From Ferruginibacter sp. (GTDB taxonomy: Bacteria; Bacteroidota; Bacteroidia; Chitinophagales; Chitinophagaceae), in assembly GCA_025963635.1 (NCBI GenBank), contig JAOQAK010000072.1, forward strand, positions 186,001 to 250,000: a stretch of 64,000 bases of DNA, in the 5' to 3' direction. Positions 20,201-29,527 of the stretch are shown in pieces. Both the position numbers and the translations under genes were made by a program. Position 1 is the first letter of the stretch. Each line of letters begins with the position of its first letter. The notes beneath the pieces are model-generated. The model worked only from the letters and a program-made list of their open reading frames with translations, ran no database searches and was not told the DNA's origin.

Positions 20201-20517
20201 TATATCCCCAATTAGTGAATGGAAATGATAAAGTAGGCAACGATGTTCCATACCTGACATTTGATGCAAGTTCTGTTAGAATCAGCGAACTGGTATTTGG
20301 ATATACGCTTCCCAAAACATTGCTGGGCAAAAAGAGCTTTGTAAAAGGCGCCTATGTGGCTGTTTCGGCAAGGAATATATGGCAGATTTACCAGAAAACC
20401 CCCATAGGCATTGATCCGGAATCGGCCCTTGGAACTACGAACGGATCCATGGGCATTGAGTCAGGTGGTTCATTCCCTTATGCTACATTGGGTTTTAGTC
20501 TCAAATTATCCTTTTAA
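17257..20517 (+). CDS. SusC/RagA-type TonB-dependent outer-membrane transporter (large PUL)
   Basis: This 1086-residue importer has a signal peptide (MRLHFSLLALLLTFFTTTYCQQ). A carboxypeptidase-regulatory-like domain follows (about 24-105, GKVTDEKGLPLAGAVVYVKG), then the SusC plug (about 108-245; VVSALGIARTQKSLTY where most relatives have VVVGYG). VLKGPNGAALYGAKAANGA is the plug's SusC motif. The barrel ends in LGFSLKLSF. No STN domain is present. It starts a long same-strand run of PUL genes, with susD 22 bp downstream, and a TAnnTTTG-type box lies about 41 bp upstream. The VVSALG variant of the plug signature is common in one SusC subgroup. Confidence 0.96.
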   Translation: MRLHFSLLALLLTFFTTTYCQQIPISGKVTDEKGLPLAGAVVYVKGGKTQTITKEDGTFSINVTNASDVLVASSINRTPVEIKLNGKRQVSISLVTITKSMDEVIVVSALGIARTQKSLTYASQTVKTESLTEARDLNVLSGLAGKVAGLQITGTGQPGGSARLTLRGDNSLSGSNQPLIVVDGVPLDNPAGDAGGYLDYGNPAGSINPDDIESITVLKGPNGAALYGAKAANGAILITLKKGKPGGDGTLGIDVNQSTQFYKITAFPEYQNVYGEGSAMRYAANSGNNVNQTNFGVNMGTSNQSWGAAMLGQPFNDFSGKPIEGGYVPQPNNVSDLYQNSFTSSTNLSISKSDANSAFRLSYGFTKGNDAIDNLNKLKKHTLLLTASRNLGSKIKISTRVSYINTNTQNRMPKGLSVENPLALYVYMTRSTRLSGFMPYKDANGNSIATGQVNDTENPFWSIYADKNEDTRAALNGGITAEVSLTSALKFRGQIVGDLATSENYIYKELGSRKTKDGFYSNDLRRQNNWYYEGLMMYNKKLHPNLSFDALAGVSMSNNNTLDRAASISALLVHEMPSIGNANSVPTASESLLRAKQQSAFAKASFGFKDFLYLDVSGRNEWSSSLPVANNSFFYSMIGGGFVFSEFIHNKNLLSSGKLRLNYAKVGNSTGAYQLTNTYSPQGLYMGSPYLAYTTTLKNADLKPEQSISKEIGLDLSLFKNKVGISATYYQNSNINQILTAQTAYESGYTGRVVNAGEIQNKGFELSINAAPVQTKKFTWRSTVNFATNKSLVVSLIPGVNKLQLGQKLNMTVNALVGQPYGIQMGNRPYRIGDTILVSTGGRAIVQTNVITGNPRPKWTGGFQNTFTYGAFSLQVTATVKWGGVVFSESYGRAMFQGTTVKSLEGRDDWYFSSNILGESDAERRNQGQIVGTTTTRYWDSVRNKGLTYPNAYLQKVNPVTGVPLVDKDGNYIVGSPFIGEVYPQLVNGNDKVGNDVPYLTFDASSVRISELVFGYTLPKTLLGKKSFVKGAYVAVSARNIWQIYQKTPIGIDPESALGTTNGSMGIESGGSFPYATLGFSLKLSF

Positions 20518-20539
20518 TTACTCACATCAAACAGTAAAA

Positions 20540-22360
20540 ATGAAAAAGACAACATATTTATTTATAGCGATCGCGGTAATTCTTTCATCCTGTGCAAAAG
20601 GATTTAAAGAATTGAATACAGATCCAACACAATTTTTAAAGGTTTCACCGGAATCCCTGATTGAAACGGCAGTAAAGAGAACCGGTGATATGATCGGTGG
20701 TAGCGGAACGAATGGCGGACTCAACATTAACATGTGGGAAATTGCCAATTTAATAGAGCCTGGTGTAAGATATACCGCCGCCGACCAGGGGATATGGCAA
20801 ACCAGTTATGTGAACATCCTGCAGAATTTAGTGCAGCTTGAAAAGGATTATGGCAAGGACTCTTCTTTTAACAACAGGGTGCAAATTGCGAGAATATGGA
20901 AATCATATGTCTATTCTATCCTGGTTGGCTTTTATGGTCCGATACCGATGGCTGAAGCAAATAACCCGGATAACCTTTCTGTTATTAATTTTGAATCAGA
21001 AGACACCGTGTACACGAAAATTTTAGCAACCCTAAAAGACGCCAGTTCCAAAATAGACGTCACAAAAACAACGGATAAACTCACCTATGACGTGGTATAT
21101 GCATTAGGCAGTAATCCCCCATCAGCAGCGGTACAGTTGTTAAACTGGAAAAAGTTCGCAAATACGCTGCGTTTAAGGGTAGCATTGCGCTGCAGAAGAA
21201 ATCTTGGTCCCGTAGCGGATGCTGCCATCCAGGAATTAATGACAACTGAATCTCAATTGATTGGTTCAGAAGCAGAAACTGTGAAAGTACCTTATGAAGA
21301 TGTAGCGAATAATGAAAATCCTTATTATAAAGTTTTTACAAAAGCTACTTATACACAACCTTCCCCGAAACTGACGGATATGCTGTTTGTGTATTTCAGG
21401 TCATATAAAGATCCACGGATTAACTATTATTTTGATTCGGTTAAAACTGTTGCCGCAAGATATCGCGTCACCGATACATTGACCAGTACATTGGATGATT
21501 CTTTAAGAATTGTAAATTACCCCATTCCGCACTATGGATTGACCAAATCAAACGCTGTATTACCAGGATGGACATCTCAATTAGCAGGATTTACAAGTCC
21601 CCAGGGGCAATCCAATCCAAATGGAATGACTGCTACGAGCGTGTATTCAGTTATAGCAGCTGGAATCTATAACAACAAGGCTCGCCCTGTCATTATCCTT
21701 GGCTATTCAGAAGCACAATTTTTGAAAGCACAGGCCGCAATGTTAGGGCTTGGCGGAGCACAAACACCTGAAGCTTATTATACTTCAGGCATTGATGCGA
21801 ATTTTGCTTTTTGGGCAATTCCCAATGGGTTAAGAGATGCCTACAAGCAGGTAAACGGAGTAAAATTTGGTACCACCGGCACCGGGTTTTGGAATTATCT
21901 TCACAATGTTAAAACGGATATTCCTGCAGGTGATATTAATAAAATATACTTTCAAACCTGGTTAAACTTTTTCCCCGATCAGCCTTTTGACGCATGGTGC
22001 CTGCAACGCCAAACCCGTGTGCTGAATTTATCTCCACATACCACCCCCGGTTTTGCAGCATTAACATTTCAGGATATTCCGGACCGTGGTTTTTATCCAT
22101 TACAAGTCAGTTCGCAAAATCCCACCGGCTATAGTGGCGCATTAGCATTGCTGGGCGCTGTTGGTTATGCCGATGAAAGCACCAATCCTTATATACGATT
22201 AAAGTTTGAAGCCCCCTACACCGTTCCTGATTACAATGCTATACCGGTAGCGTTCGATAATTCAGCCGCAATGAAATGGTATGGCACCACCATACAATCA
22301 CTTCAGTCAGCTGCGGTAGCAAACGGATTTACTGTACAAATTACTAAGACCTATAAATAA
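20540..22360 (+). CDS. SusD-like lipoprotein (SusD-like_2 subgroup)
   Basis: This 606-residue surface glycan-binding partner of the preceding SusC has a start at ATG 20540. It gives the lipoprotein signal MKKTTYLFIAIAVILSSC with Cys18; a longer in-frame start at 20411 would overlap susC and bury that signal. The motifs WEIANLIEPGVRYTAADQG, LNWKKFANTLRLRVALR and LGYSEAQFLKAQAAMLG are characteristic of the SusD-like_2 subgroup rather than classic RagB. It precedes the GH99-like lipoprotein by 10 bp, in the position where many PULs encode an extra surface glycan-binding protein. Confidence 0.95.
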   Translation: MKKTTYLFIAIAVILSSCAKGFKELNTDPTQFLKVSPESLIETAVKRTGDMIGGSGTNGGLNINMWEIANLIEPGVRYTAADQGIWQTSYVNILQNLVQLEKDYGKDSSFNNRVQIARIWKSYVYSILVGFYGPIPMAEANNPDNLSVINFESEDTVYTKILATLKDASSKIDVTKTTDKLTYDVVYALGSNPPSAAVQLLNWKKFANTLRLRVALRCRRNLGPVADAAIQELMTTESQLIGSEAETVKVPYEDVANNENPYYKVFTKATYTQPSPKLTDMLFVYFRSYKDPRINYYFDSVKTVAARYRVTDTLTSTLDDSLRIVNYPIPHYGLTKSNAVLPGWTSQLAGFTSPQGQSNPNGMTATSVYSVIAAGIYNNKARPVIILGYSEAQFLKAQAAMLGLGGAQTPEAYYTSGIDANFAFWAIPNGLRDAYKQVNGVKFGTTGTGFWNYLHNVKTDIPAGDINKIYFQTWLNFFPDQPFDAWCLQRQTRVLNLSPHTTPGFAALTFQDIPDRGFYPLQVSSQNPTGYSGALALLGAVGYADESTNPYIRLKFEAPYTVPDYNAIPVAFDNSAAMKWYGTTIQSLQSAAVANGFTVQITKTYK

Positions 22361-22370
22361 ATAAACGATT

Positions 22371-23480
22371 ATGAAAAGTTTAAAATTCCCCTTTTTTATT
22401 ATACCGGTGTTTCTCTTTCTCAATTCTTGTACCAAGAAGATTGATGCCCCCTCGATAGATGACAATATCCTTAATTATACGATTAAGGAAATACCAGTTA
22501 CCACCGATTATACAGTAGGTGCTTTCTATTATAATTTCGGAACCTTTAATGCCAGTATCACCGAAGTGCCGGTGGTAGGAAAATATGGGATGCCCAACGG
22601 GGTAGTGCCGCCCGCTGTTATGACAAAGCACATCGAATATGCAGGAAAGGCGGGAATAGATTATTTCCTTTTCCAGTTTAGGTCTGCCAACAGGGATTTC
22701 AACAATTACAAGTCGGATTCATCGGTTATAAAATCCTTCCTCGATGTGAACACGGCAAATATGAAATTTGCGTTAGCTTATAATTTCAGCACCGGCAGTT
22801 ATGCCATTAACACTACCGCTCCCCTTGAAAATGATGCAGTTAAGTTAGAGCAGTTTTTCCAGGATATACAGAGGATAGCACCGCTTTTAGCGAACGCTAA
22901 CTATCTCAAGGTGAATGGTAAAACATTGTTGTATATCATGAATGCGCATGTCTTGTACTCTAATAACAACCCGGCAATTTATGCAACTTTAAGATCCCGC
23001 TTATCGGCACTTGGCTTCGAGTTATATATTGTTGGTATGCAAGACAGGTGGTCTCCACCCGCCAGGTACCCTTTCCGCTTTCAGAAATGCGTTGATGCTA
23101 TTTACCATCAATCTTTCAGTTCCCAGGTTTCTGATTGGGACAGGTGGTATTTGCTTCCACAATCAATGGATCAAAACTGGTTGTATTCTAAAAAATGGTT
23201 TGCAGATAATATTAGCGTTGACTATGTACCCAATATAACTCCCTCTTATAACTGGAAAATTGCGCAACCGTCCAGTGTTAATCCGAACTATCCAAAAAGT
23301 GATAGCGGTAAGATGTACAAACAACTTTGTAACGTGGCAAAGATGAATGCCAGTTCAACAACCCGCTTGATATTAATCGATTCATGGAATAAATGGGATG
23401 AAGACATGCAACTGGAGCCAGCGAATAGTTATGGAGAATTATATCTGAATATCACTAAAGCCGAATTTAAGAAGCCTTAA
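22371..23480 (+). CDS. GH99/WbsX-like surface lipoprotein with an altered active-site motif
   Basis: This is a 369-residue protein with lipoprotein signal MKSLKFPFFIIPVFLFLNSC (Cys20). The body has the GH99/WbsX-like barrel: TVGAFYYNFGTF, IEYAGKAGIDYFLFQFRS and a late SWNKWDEDMQLEPANSYGE. Relatives carry N-E-W-x-E-G at that place. Here the first catalytic carboxylate is replaced by K341, while E344 is kept. Possible roles are a glycan-binding protein derived from a hydrolase, or an enzyme using another residue. It sits 10 bp after susD and 11 bp before GH92, so it is co-expressed with the transporter and positioned like a SusE/F-type binding protein. The fold assignment is good; the function is uncertain. 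Confidence 0.7.
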   Translation: MKSLKFPFFIIPVFLFLNSCTKKIDAPSIDDNILNYTIKEIPVTTDYTVGAFYYNFGTFNASITEVPVVGKYGMPNGVVPPAVMTKHIEYAGKAGIDYFLFQFRSANRDFNNYKSDSSVIKSFLDVNTANMKFALAYNFSTGSYAINTTAPLENDAVKLEQFFQDIQRIAPLLANANYLKVNGKTLLYIMNAHVLYSNNNPAIYATLRSRLSALGFELYIVGMQDRWSPPARYPFRFQKCVDAIYHQSFSSQVSDWDRWYLLPQSMDQNWLYSKKWFADNISVDYVPNITPSYNWKIAQPSSVNPNYPKSDSGKMYKQLCNVAKMNASSTTRLILIDSWNKWDEDMQLEPANSYGELYLNITKAEFKKP

Positions 23481-23491
23481 TTTTTTATACT

Positions 23492-25747
23492 ATGTTAAAC
23501 CGATTCTTAAAAGGAACGTTTTTGGCCTGCACTTTCAGCTTATGTTTTATAAGCGTTGCGTTTTGCCAGGATAATATTTCCTATATAGACCCATTGATAG
23601 GGAATGTTGGGCAGTTGCTGCAGCCTACGCGGCCAACGGTCCAACTTCCCAATCAGATGATCAGGATGTTTCCTGTGAGAACGGATTATATGGATGACCA
23701 GATATCAAGTTTTCCGCTTATAATCGTATCACATAGACTAGGCGAAGCTTTTTCAATGATGCCTTTCAGCGGGCCTGTTACGCATGCCAGCTGGAAACAG
23801 AAGATGACCTATGACCATGACCTTGAAATAACAAGGCCATGGTATTATTCTACTTACCTGGTAGATGATGAAACTACTGTTGAGTTTACACCGGGGAAAA
23901 AAGTTGGGATTTATCAATTTGAATTTGCAAAAACCGCCCAAAGCAAATCCTTGCTGTTTGATGTTTATAATCCAGGAAACAGTGAATGGAACTTCATTTC
24001 AGATAATGCCGTAACTGCTGTAGAAACATATCACGACGATATCAAAGTGTATATGTACGGCACTTTTAATTTTAAAGGAGTTGCCGGTGTGATAAAAGAG
24101 AATAAACTTACCGATGGTCATACTATTACGGGCGTAAGGTCCAAATCATGGATAACTTTTCCATCTTCAGTAACGGGTAAGATCATTTTTAAATACGCGA
24201 TTTCCTATGTGAGCCCGGAGCAGGCGAAGAAAAACTATGAGAATGAACTAAGTAAAACGGATTTTGAAACACTCAAACAATCAGCAGAACTCAGCTGGCA
24301 AAAGGTAATGGGCCAGATAAAGGTTGAAGGTGGAACAGCAGCGCAAAAACGCAGCTTTTATTCAGCCTTATACCGTTGCTACGAGCGCATGGTGGATATC
24401 CGGGAAGACAAAAAATATTACAGCGGTTTCGATAAAAAGATTCATGAAAGTGACAGGCCTTTTTATGTGGATGACTGGACCTGGGATACCTACCTGGCGT
24501 TGCATCCTTTAAGGACTATCCTAAATCCCACACAAGAAGAAGATATGCTCAACTCTTATGTGAACATGTATGATCAGAGCGGCTGGATGCCAACTTTTCC
24601 AGTATTATTTGGAGATCATGCCTGTATGAACGGCTTTCATTCTTCTGTAATGTTCCTCGATGGATATCGGAAAGGCCTGCGCAATTTTGATGCTGCAAAA
24701 GCCTATGAAGGCATGTATAAGAATGGCACAAAGGCCACCATGTTGCCCTGGCGCAATGGGCCGAAATGTAGCCTGGATGATATTTACCTGACAAAGGGCT
24801 ATTTCCCTGCTTTAAAGATAGGTGAAAAGGAAACAGTAGAGTTGGTGCATCCTTTTGAAAAAAGACAGTCGGTAGCCGTAACGCTTGGCGCAGGTTATGA
24901 TGACTGGGCGGTGAGCCAGATGGCAAAAGAACTTGGAAAGAACAGTGACATGCAGGAGTTCGAAAAACGGGCCTATAATTATAAGAATCTCTGGAATCCA
25001 AAATACCAGTTATTTATACCAAAGGATGAGCAAGGAAAATGGATAGATATTGATCCAAAATTTGATGGCGGCAAAGGTGGCAGGGACTATTATGATGAAA
25101 ACAATGGCTGGACATACCTGTGGCAGGTGCAACAGGATATTAAAGGACTGGTGCAATTGGTAGGTGGTAAGCCTGCGTTTGAAGACAAACTGGACCAGCT
25201 ATTCCGGGAACCGCTTGGAAGAAGCAAACAGGATTTGTGGGAAAAGTTTCCGGATGCAACAGGTTTGGTAGGCCAATATTCAATGGGCAATGAACCAAGC
25301 TTTCATATTCCTTATCTCTACAACTTTACAAATAGCCCCTGGAAAACCCAAAAGCGTATCCGGTTTCTGCTGGACGTTTGGTTTAAGGATAATATTTTTG
25401 GCATTCCCGGCGATGAGGATGGCGGAGGCATGTCGGCCTTTGTAGTATTTTCTTCAATGGGTTTTTACCCGGTTACGCCGGGCATTCCCGTATATACCAT
25501 CGGCAGTCCTGTCTTTAAAAAAACAACGATCGATCTTCCCAATGGGAAAAAATTTACTGTGATAGCCGATAAATGTTCGGTGATAAACAAGTATATCCAA
25601 AGCGCAATGTTTGATGGTAAGCCATTAAACACGCCCTGGTTCACACACGAACAACTAACTGCCGGTGGAACCCTCGAATTGAAGATGGGACCTAAACCCA
25701 ATAAAAGCTGGGGTGCCGGATCGGAATACATATATGTGCGGAAGTAA
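23492..25747 (+). CDS. GH92 glycoside hydrolase (probable exo-alpha-mannosidase, divergent N-terminal motif)
   Basis: This is a 751-residue secreted enzyme with signal peptide MLNRFLKGTFLACTFSLCFISVAFCQ. The N-terminal beta-sandwich starts YIDPLIGNVGQLLQPTRP, which differs from the classic DPFIGTGGHGHTYPG motif seen in the second GH92 here. The (alpha/alpha)6 domain has DDWTWDTYLALHPLRT. E536 (YYDENNGWTYLW) is the likely general acid. Also present are MGNEPSFHIPYLYNF and GDEDGGGMSAFVVFSSMGFYPV, with the calcium/base carboxylates. GH92 enzymes are calcium-dependent inverting exo-alpha-mannosidases. It is followed by a GH71/99-like gene after 29 bp. The family is firm; linkage specificity cannot be read from sequence. 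Confidence 0.9.
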   Translation: MLNRFLKGTFLACTFSLCFISVAFCQDNISYIDPLIGNVGQLLQPTRPTVQLPNQMIRMFPVRTDYMDDQISSFPLIIVSHRLGEAFSMMPFSGPVTHASWKQKMTYDHDLEITRPWYYSTYLVDDETTVEFTPGKKVGIYQFEFAKTAQSKSLLFDVYNPGNSEWNFISDNAVTAVETYHDDIKVYMYGTFNFKGVAGVIKENKLTDGHTITGVRSKSWITFPSSVTGKIIFKYAISYVSPEQAKKNYENELSKTDFETLKQSAELSWQKVMGQIKVEGGTAAQKRSFYSALYRCYERMVDIREDKKYYSGFDKKIHESDRPFYVDDWTWDTYLALHPLRTILNPTQEEDMLNSYVNMYDQSGWMPTFPVLFGDHACMNGFHSSVMFLDGYRKGLRNFDAAKAYEGMYKNGTKATMLPWRNGPKCSLDDIYLTKGYFPALKIGEKETVELVHPFEKRQSVAVTLGAGYDDWAVSQMAKELGKNSDMQEFEKRAYNYKNLWNPKYQLFIPKDEQGKWIDIDPKFDGGKGGRDYYDENNGWTYLWQVQQDIKGLVQLVGGKPAFEDKLDQLFREPLGRSKQDLWEKFPDATGLVGQYSMGNEPSFHIPYLYNFTNSPWKTQKRIRFLLDVWFKDNIFGIPGDEDGGGMSAFVVFSSMGFYPVTPGIPVYTIGSPVFKKTTIDLPNGKKFTVIADKCSVINKYIQSAMFDGKPLNTPWFTHEQLTAGGTLELKMGPKPNKSWGAGSEYIYVRK

Positions 25748-25776
25748 TTTTACTATGATTTCTAAACCTTTTTTAG

Positions 25777-27039
25777 TTGAAAAATATAGTCATTTTTATC
25801 GGGGTTATTTTACTGCAGCTGGGTGTTTTTGCACAAAGCAAGCATAGTGCGACATCCATCTTTAAGTCTTATAAAGGGTTGGTAATGGCTGGCTACCAGG
25901 GTTGGTTCAATGCTCCCGGAGATGGCGCCAAAAGAGGGTGGAACCACTACAAGGGCCGTGGGAAATTTGAACCCGGTTATTGTAAAATAGATATGTGGCC
26001 CGATGTAAGTGAATACAAAACGACCTATAAAACTCCCTTTTTGCTGGCTGATGGAAAGCCTGCGGAACTGTTCAGTTCTTATGATGCTTCCTCCGTCAAT
26101 CTTCATTTTAAATGGATGAAAGACTATGGAATTGATGGAGTGTTTATACAACGATTTGTAACAAATCTTAAATCCAGAACCGGCGCTGATCATAACAACA
26201 CGGTGCTAAGTAATGCGATCCATGCGGCGGAAAAATACAAACGTGCCATTTCGGTTATGTACGACCTGTCCGGCATGAGTGATAAAGATTGTGAACTCAT
26301 TATCAGTGATTGGAAATTTCTTGTCGATAGTCTGAAAGTTACCAGCAGGGGACATAAACAGTCTTACCTGTACCATAACAATAAGCCATTGGTAGTTTTA
26401 TGGGGTGTAGGTTTTCCGGGTCGTGATTATACAACGCGGTCAGTAGAAAGAGTGATTGATTTCTTACGCGATGATGCGGCATATGGCGGATGTTCCATTA
26501 TGTTGGGCGTGCCGACTTACTGGCGAACGCTTGGTAAGGACACGGATAAAGATCCCTACCTGCACACAGTTTTGCGCAAGGCGGATATTGTGCAGCCCTG
26601 GCTGGTAGGCCGGTATAATGAACGCACTTATCCCGCCTTCAAACAAAATATTGCAGATGACCTGGCCTGGTGCAAGCAAAACAAACTCGGTTATGTGCCC
26701 GTAATTTTCCCGGGTTTCAGTTGGCATAATATGAATCCGGGAAGCGCTTTTGATCAAACTCCAAGAAACAAGGGACAGTTTTTCTGGAAGCAGTTATACG
26801 GTGCTTTAGATATTGGTGTAGATATGTTATACATCGCTATGTTTGATGAGGTGGATGAAGGTACCGCGATTTTTAAAATCGATCAGCATCCACCCGTTGG
26901 TGACAGCAGGTTTGTAACTTTCGAAGAAGGCATTCCCTCCGATTACTATTTATACCTCACGGGCATTGCAGGTAAAATGCTCCGGAAGAAAATTCCATTG
27001 AAACAGGATATCCCTTTACCAGCGTCTAAAAAGAAATGA
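25777..27039 (+). CDS. GH71/99-like secreted glycoside hydrolase, paralogue 1
   Basis: This is a 420-residue protein. The frame has a TAG at 25774-25776 immediately before TTG 25777. TTG is taken as the start because KNIVIFIGVILLQLGVFAQ forms a signal peptide with no ATG before residue 38. The barrel includes SYKGLVMAGYQGWFNAPGDG, HFKWMKDYGIDGVFIQRFV and MFDEVDEGTAIFKI. E358 and E361 match the E-x-x-E catalytic pair of GH99 (EWHE in endo-alpha-mannosidases/mannanases). It is clearly paralogous to the gene at 29528, and each follows a GH92 gene. Activity on an alpha-mannoside or glucosyl-mannoside is inferred. The family is recognised in databases only as GH71/99-like. Confidence 0.78.
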   Translation: MKNIVIFIGVILLQLGVFAQSKHSATSIFKSYKGLVMAGYQGWFNAPGDGAKRGWNHYKGRGKFEPGYCKIDMWPDVSEYKTTYKTPFLLADGKPAELFSSYDASSVNLHFKWMKDYGIDGVFIQRFVTNLKSRTGADHNNTVLSNAIHAAEKYKRAISVMYDLSGMSDKDCELIISDWKFLVDSLKVTSRGHKQSYLYHNNKPLVVLWGVGFPGRDYTTRSVERVIDFLRDDAAYGGCSIMLGVPTYWRTLGKDTDKDPYLHTVLRKADIVQPWLVGRYNERTYPAFKQNIADDLAWCKQNKLGYVPVIFPGFSWHNMNPGSAFDQTPRNKGQFFWKQLYGALDIGVDMLYIAMFDEVDEGTAIFKIDQHPPVGDSRFVTFEEGIPSDYYLYLTGIAGKMLRKKIPLKQDIPLPASKKK

Positions 27040-27191
27040 CGGGCAGAATGTGCCACCCGGATGCACTCGTTTATTGGGTACGGCAGTTTTAATCGTAACA
27101 GGTTTTAACCTATCATCAGAACATTTAACCTATGAAAAAAATGCGAATAGTACCATCAACCACAAGCCTTCATTGAATTTAAAATACATCT

Positions 27192-29441
27192 ATGCCTGCT
27201 AAACTAAAAGGGAAGTTTTTTCCCATTTTTATCTTCTGTCTTTCGATAACGGTTGTTTCAAGCTTACCAGCTCAAAAGCTCACCTCTTTTGTAGACCCTT
27301 TTATTGGTACCGGCGGCCATGGGCATACTTATCCCGGTGCAACGGTGCCGTTTGGAATGGTACAGTTAAGTCCTGATAACGGAACTTCGGGCTGGGACTG
27401 GTGCAGTGGCTACAATTACAGCGACACGGTGATCGCGGGCTTCTCTCACATGCACCTTAGTGGCACCGGTATTGGCGACCTTGCCGATATTTCTGTAATG
27501 CCCAACATCAAACCTATTCCTGATTCAACCAAAATGTTTACCACAAGTTTTAGTCATTCAAACGAATCAGCAAGGCCCGGGTTCTATTCAGTAAAATTAA
27601 ACAACGGCATTAAAGCATCTTTTACCGCCACGGAAAGATGCGGCCTGCACCAATATGTTTTTCCGGCAGGAACAGCGCCTGTTATCCGGTTCGATCTTGG
27701 GTTCAAAATAAATTCAGACAATGCCGTTGAAACTTATATTAAGCAGGTGAATGATTCTACGATTATAGGTTATCGTTATTCAAGTGGCTGGGCAAAAGTG
27801 CAACGTGTTTATTTTGCCGCAAGAACTTCGTCCGCTTTTAAAACAATGCAGTTATCCGCCGACGGAAAAGATGTATCCGGGCAACCTGAGGCGAAGGCAA
27901 AGATTGTAAAATGCCAGTTAATTTTTACCGATAAAAAAGGGAAACCCATACTAATGAAAGTTGCGTTGTCATCCGTAGCTACGGAGAACGCTTTAACTGC
28001 CTTGCAGGAGATACCCGATTGGAACTTTAAGAAGATTGCCAAAATTGCCGACGATAAATGGGAGGCTGAATTGCAAAAGATAAAGATTGACACCAAAGAT
28101 CCGCAGTGCAGGCGTATTTTTTATACAGCCTTATATCATACCAATCTTGCCCCGGTACTATATTCTGATGCCGATGGAACCTATAAGAATATTCTTGGAA
28201 AGACCATAAAAATGAAACATGGCCAGCGCTACACCGTATTCTCTTTATGGGATACTTTCAGGGCACTGCATCCATTACTCACGATCACCCAGCCGGAGCG
28301 CTATACGGATATCCTGAACAGCCTGCTTGCCTTTTATGATGAAAATGGAGCCTTACCTGTTTGGGATCTAAATACCTGGGAAACCAACACCATGACAGGG
28401 TATCATTGCATACCGGTTTTAACCGATGCCATCTTTAAGAATTGGCCTGGCATTGATATCGACAAAGCATACGAAGGAATGAAGAAAAGTGCCAGCCAGT
28501 CTATAAGAGGAACACCCGATTATATCAAATACGGCTACCTGCCACAGGATAAATTATCCAGGAGCGCTTCCATAACACTTGAATACGGTTTTGATGACTG
28601 GTGCATTGCACAGGTAGCAAAAAAATTGGGGAAGATGGATGACTATAAGATGTTCATGAACAGGGGAATGTCTTACCAGCGGCTCTTTGATAAGGAGACC
28701 GGTTTTATCAGGGCCAGAAACTCAGACGGAAAATTCGTGACTCCTTTTGATCCTTATTATTCAGATCACGATGGTAAAAAATCAAATTATGTGGAAGGCA
28801 ACGCTTGGCAGCATTCTTTTTTTGTGCCACATGATGTAAGAGGGCTTGCAAAGGAATACGGCAGTTATCAAAAATTCGCAGGTAAACTGGATTCGTTGTT
28901 TAGCGTAAGCTCTGAAGTAACCGGTGAAAATGCATCGGCAGATATCAGCGGACTAATCGGGCAATATGCGCATGGCAATGAGCCCAGTCACCAGATTGCT
29001 TATATGTACGATTATGTGGGTCAGCCCTGGAAAACACAGTCAATCGTAAGGAAGATCATGGATTCCCTTTACCATGATTTACCCGATGGCTATTCCGGAA
29101 ATGAAGATTGCGGCCAAATGAGCGCCTGGGCTGTTTGGAGCATCGTTGGTTTATATCCCGTAAACCCCGCGAATGGTGAATATGTATTTGGAAGTCCTTG
29201 CATTGACAATGCGGTGATTGCCTTGCCCAAAAAAAAGACCTTTGAAATAAGCGTAAAAAATAATAGCAAGATCAATAAATACATACAAAGGGTAAGCCTG
29301 GATGGTAAGCCATATAATAAAATTTTTATCACACATCAAATGCTGATGAAAGGTGGTAAGCTTGAGTTTTTAATGGGACCAAATCCAGATAAAACATTTG
29401 GCACCCAAACTGCATCATGGCCATCATCCGTTAACAATTAA
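27192..29441 (+). CDS. GH92 glycoside hydrolase, classic exo-alpha-mannosidase type
   Basis: This 749-residue secreted enzyme (signal peptide ending SSLPAQ) has the canonical GH92 N-terminal motif SFVDPFIGTGGHGHTYPGAT. The sandwich continues with GFSHMHLSGTGIGDLADI. The catalytic domain shows SLWDTFRALHPLLTI. E535 (YVEGNAWQHSFFVPHD) is the likely general acid. HGNEPSHQIAYMYDYVGQPW and GNEDCGQMSAWAVWSIVGLY (D639 region) carry the base and calcium carboxylates. It is 152 bp after the GH71/99-like gene and 86 bp before its paralogue. It shares overall architecture but only moderate identity with the GH92 at 23492, so the two may act on different alpha-mannosidic linkages. Confidence 0.94.
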   Translation: MPAKLKGKFFPIFIFCLSITVVSSLPAQKLTSFVDPFIGTGGHGHTYPGATVPFGMVQLSPDNGTSGWDWCSGYNYSDTVIAGFSHMHLSGTGIGDLADISVMPNIKPIPDSTKMFTTSFSHSNESARPGFYSVKLNNGIKASFTATERCGLHQYVFPAGTAPVIRFDLGFKINSDNAVETYIKQVNDSTIIGYRYSSGWAKVQRVYFAARTSSAFKTMQLSADGKDVSGQPEAKAKIVKCQLIFTDKKGKPILMKVALSSVATENALTALQEIPDWNFKKIAKIADDKWEAELQKIKIDTKDPQCRRIFYTALYHTNLAPVLYSDADGTYKNILGKTIKMKHGQRYTVFSLWDTFRALHPLLTITQPERYTDILNSLLAFYDENGALPVWDLNTWETNTMTGYHCIPVLTDAIFKNWPGIDIDKAYEGMKKSASQSIRGTPDYIKYGYLPQDKLSRSASITLEYGFDDWCIAQVAKKLGKMDDYKMFMNRGMSYQRLFDKETGFIRARNSDGKFVTPFDPYYSDHDGKKSNYVEGNAWQHSFFVPHDVRGLAKEYGSYQKFAGKLDSLFSVSSEVTGENASADISGLIGQYAHGNEPSHQIAYMYDYVGQPWKTQSIVRKIMDSLYHDLPDGYSGNEDCGQMSAWAVWSIVGLYPVNPANGEYVFGSPCIDNAVIALPKKKTFEISVKNNSKINKYIQRVSLDGKPYNKIFITHQMLMKGGKLEFLMGPNPDKTFGTQTASWPSSVNN

Positions 29442-29527
29442 ATTTGCGGCTATAGTGATTTCGATTTCGTGATCGCTAAAATGCTGTACCAGCATCAGGA
29501 AACAAAACGATAAACCAGTTCACATTT

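Noticed and set aside
19771..20211. 146-codon minus-strand open frame
   Set aside because: It is antisense to the conserved barrel of the second SusC, without family features.
20411..20539. Extended N-terminus for the second SusD
   Set aside because: It overlaps the SusC 3' end and would bury the lipoprotein signal that starts at 20540.
24549..25001. 150-codon minus-strand open frame
   Set aside because: It lies inside the GH92 gene on the opposite strand and is rich in Cys/His/Ser as expected of a shadow frame.
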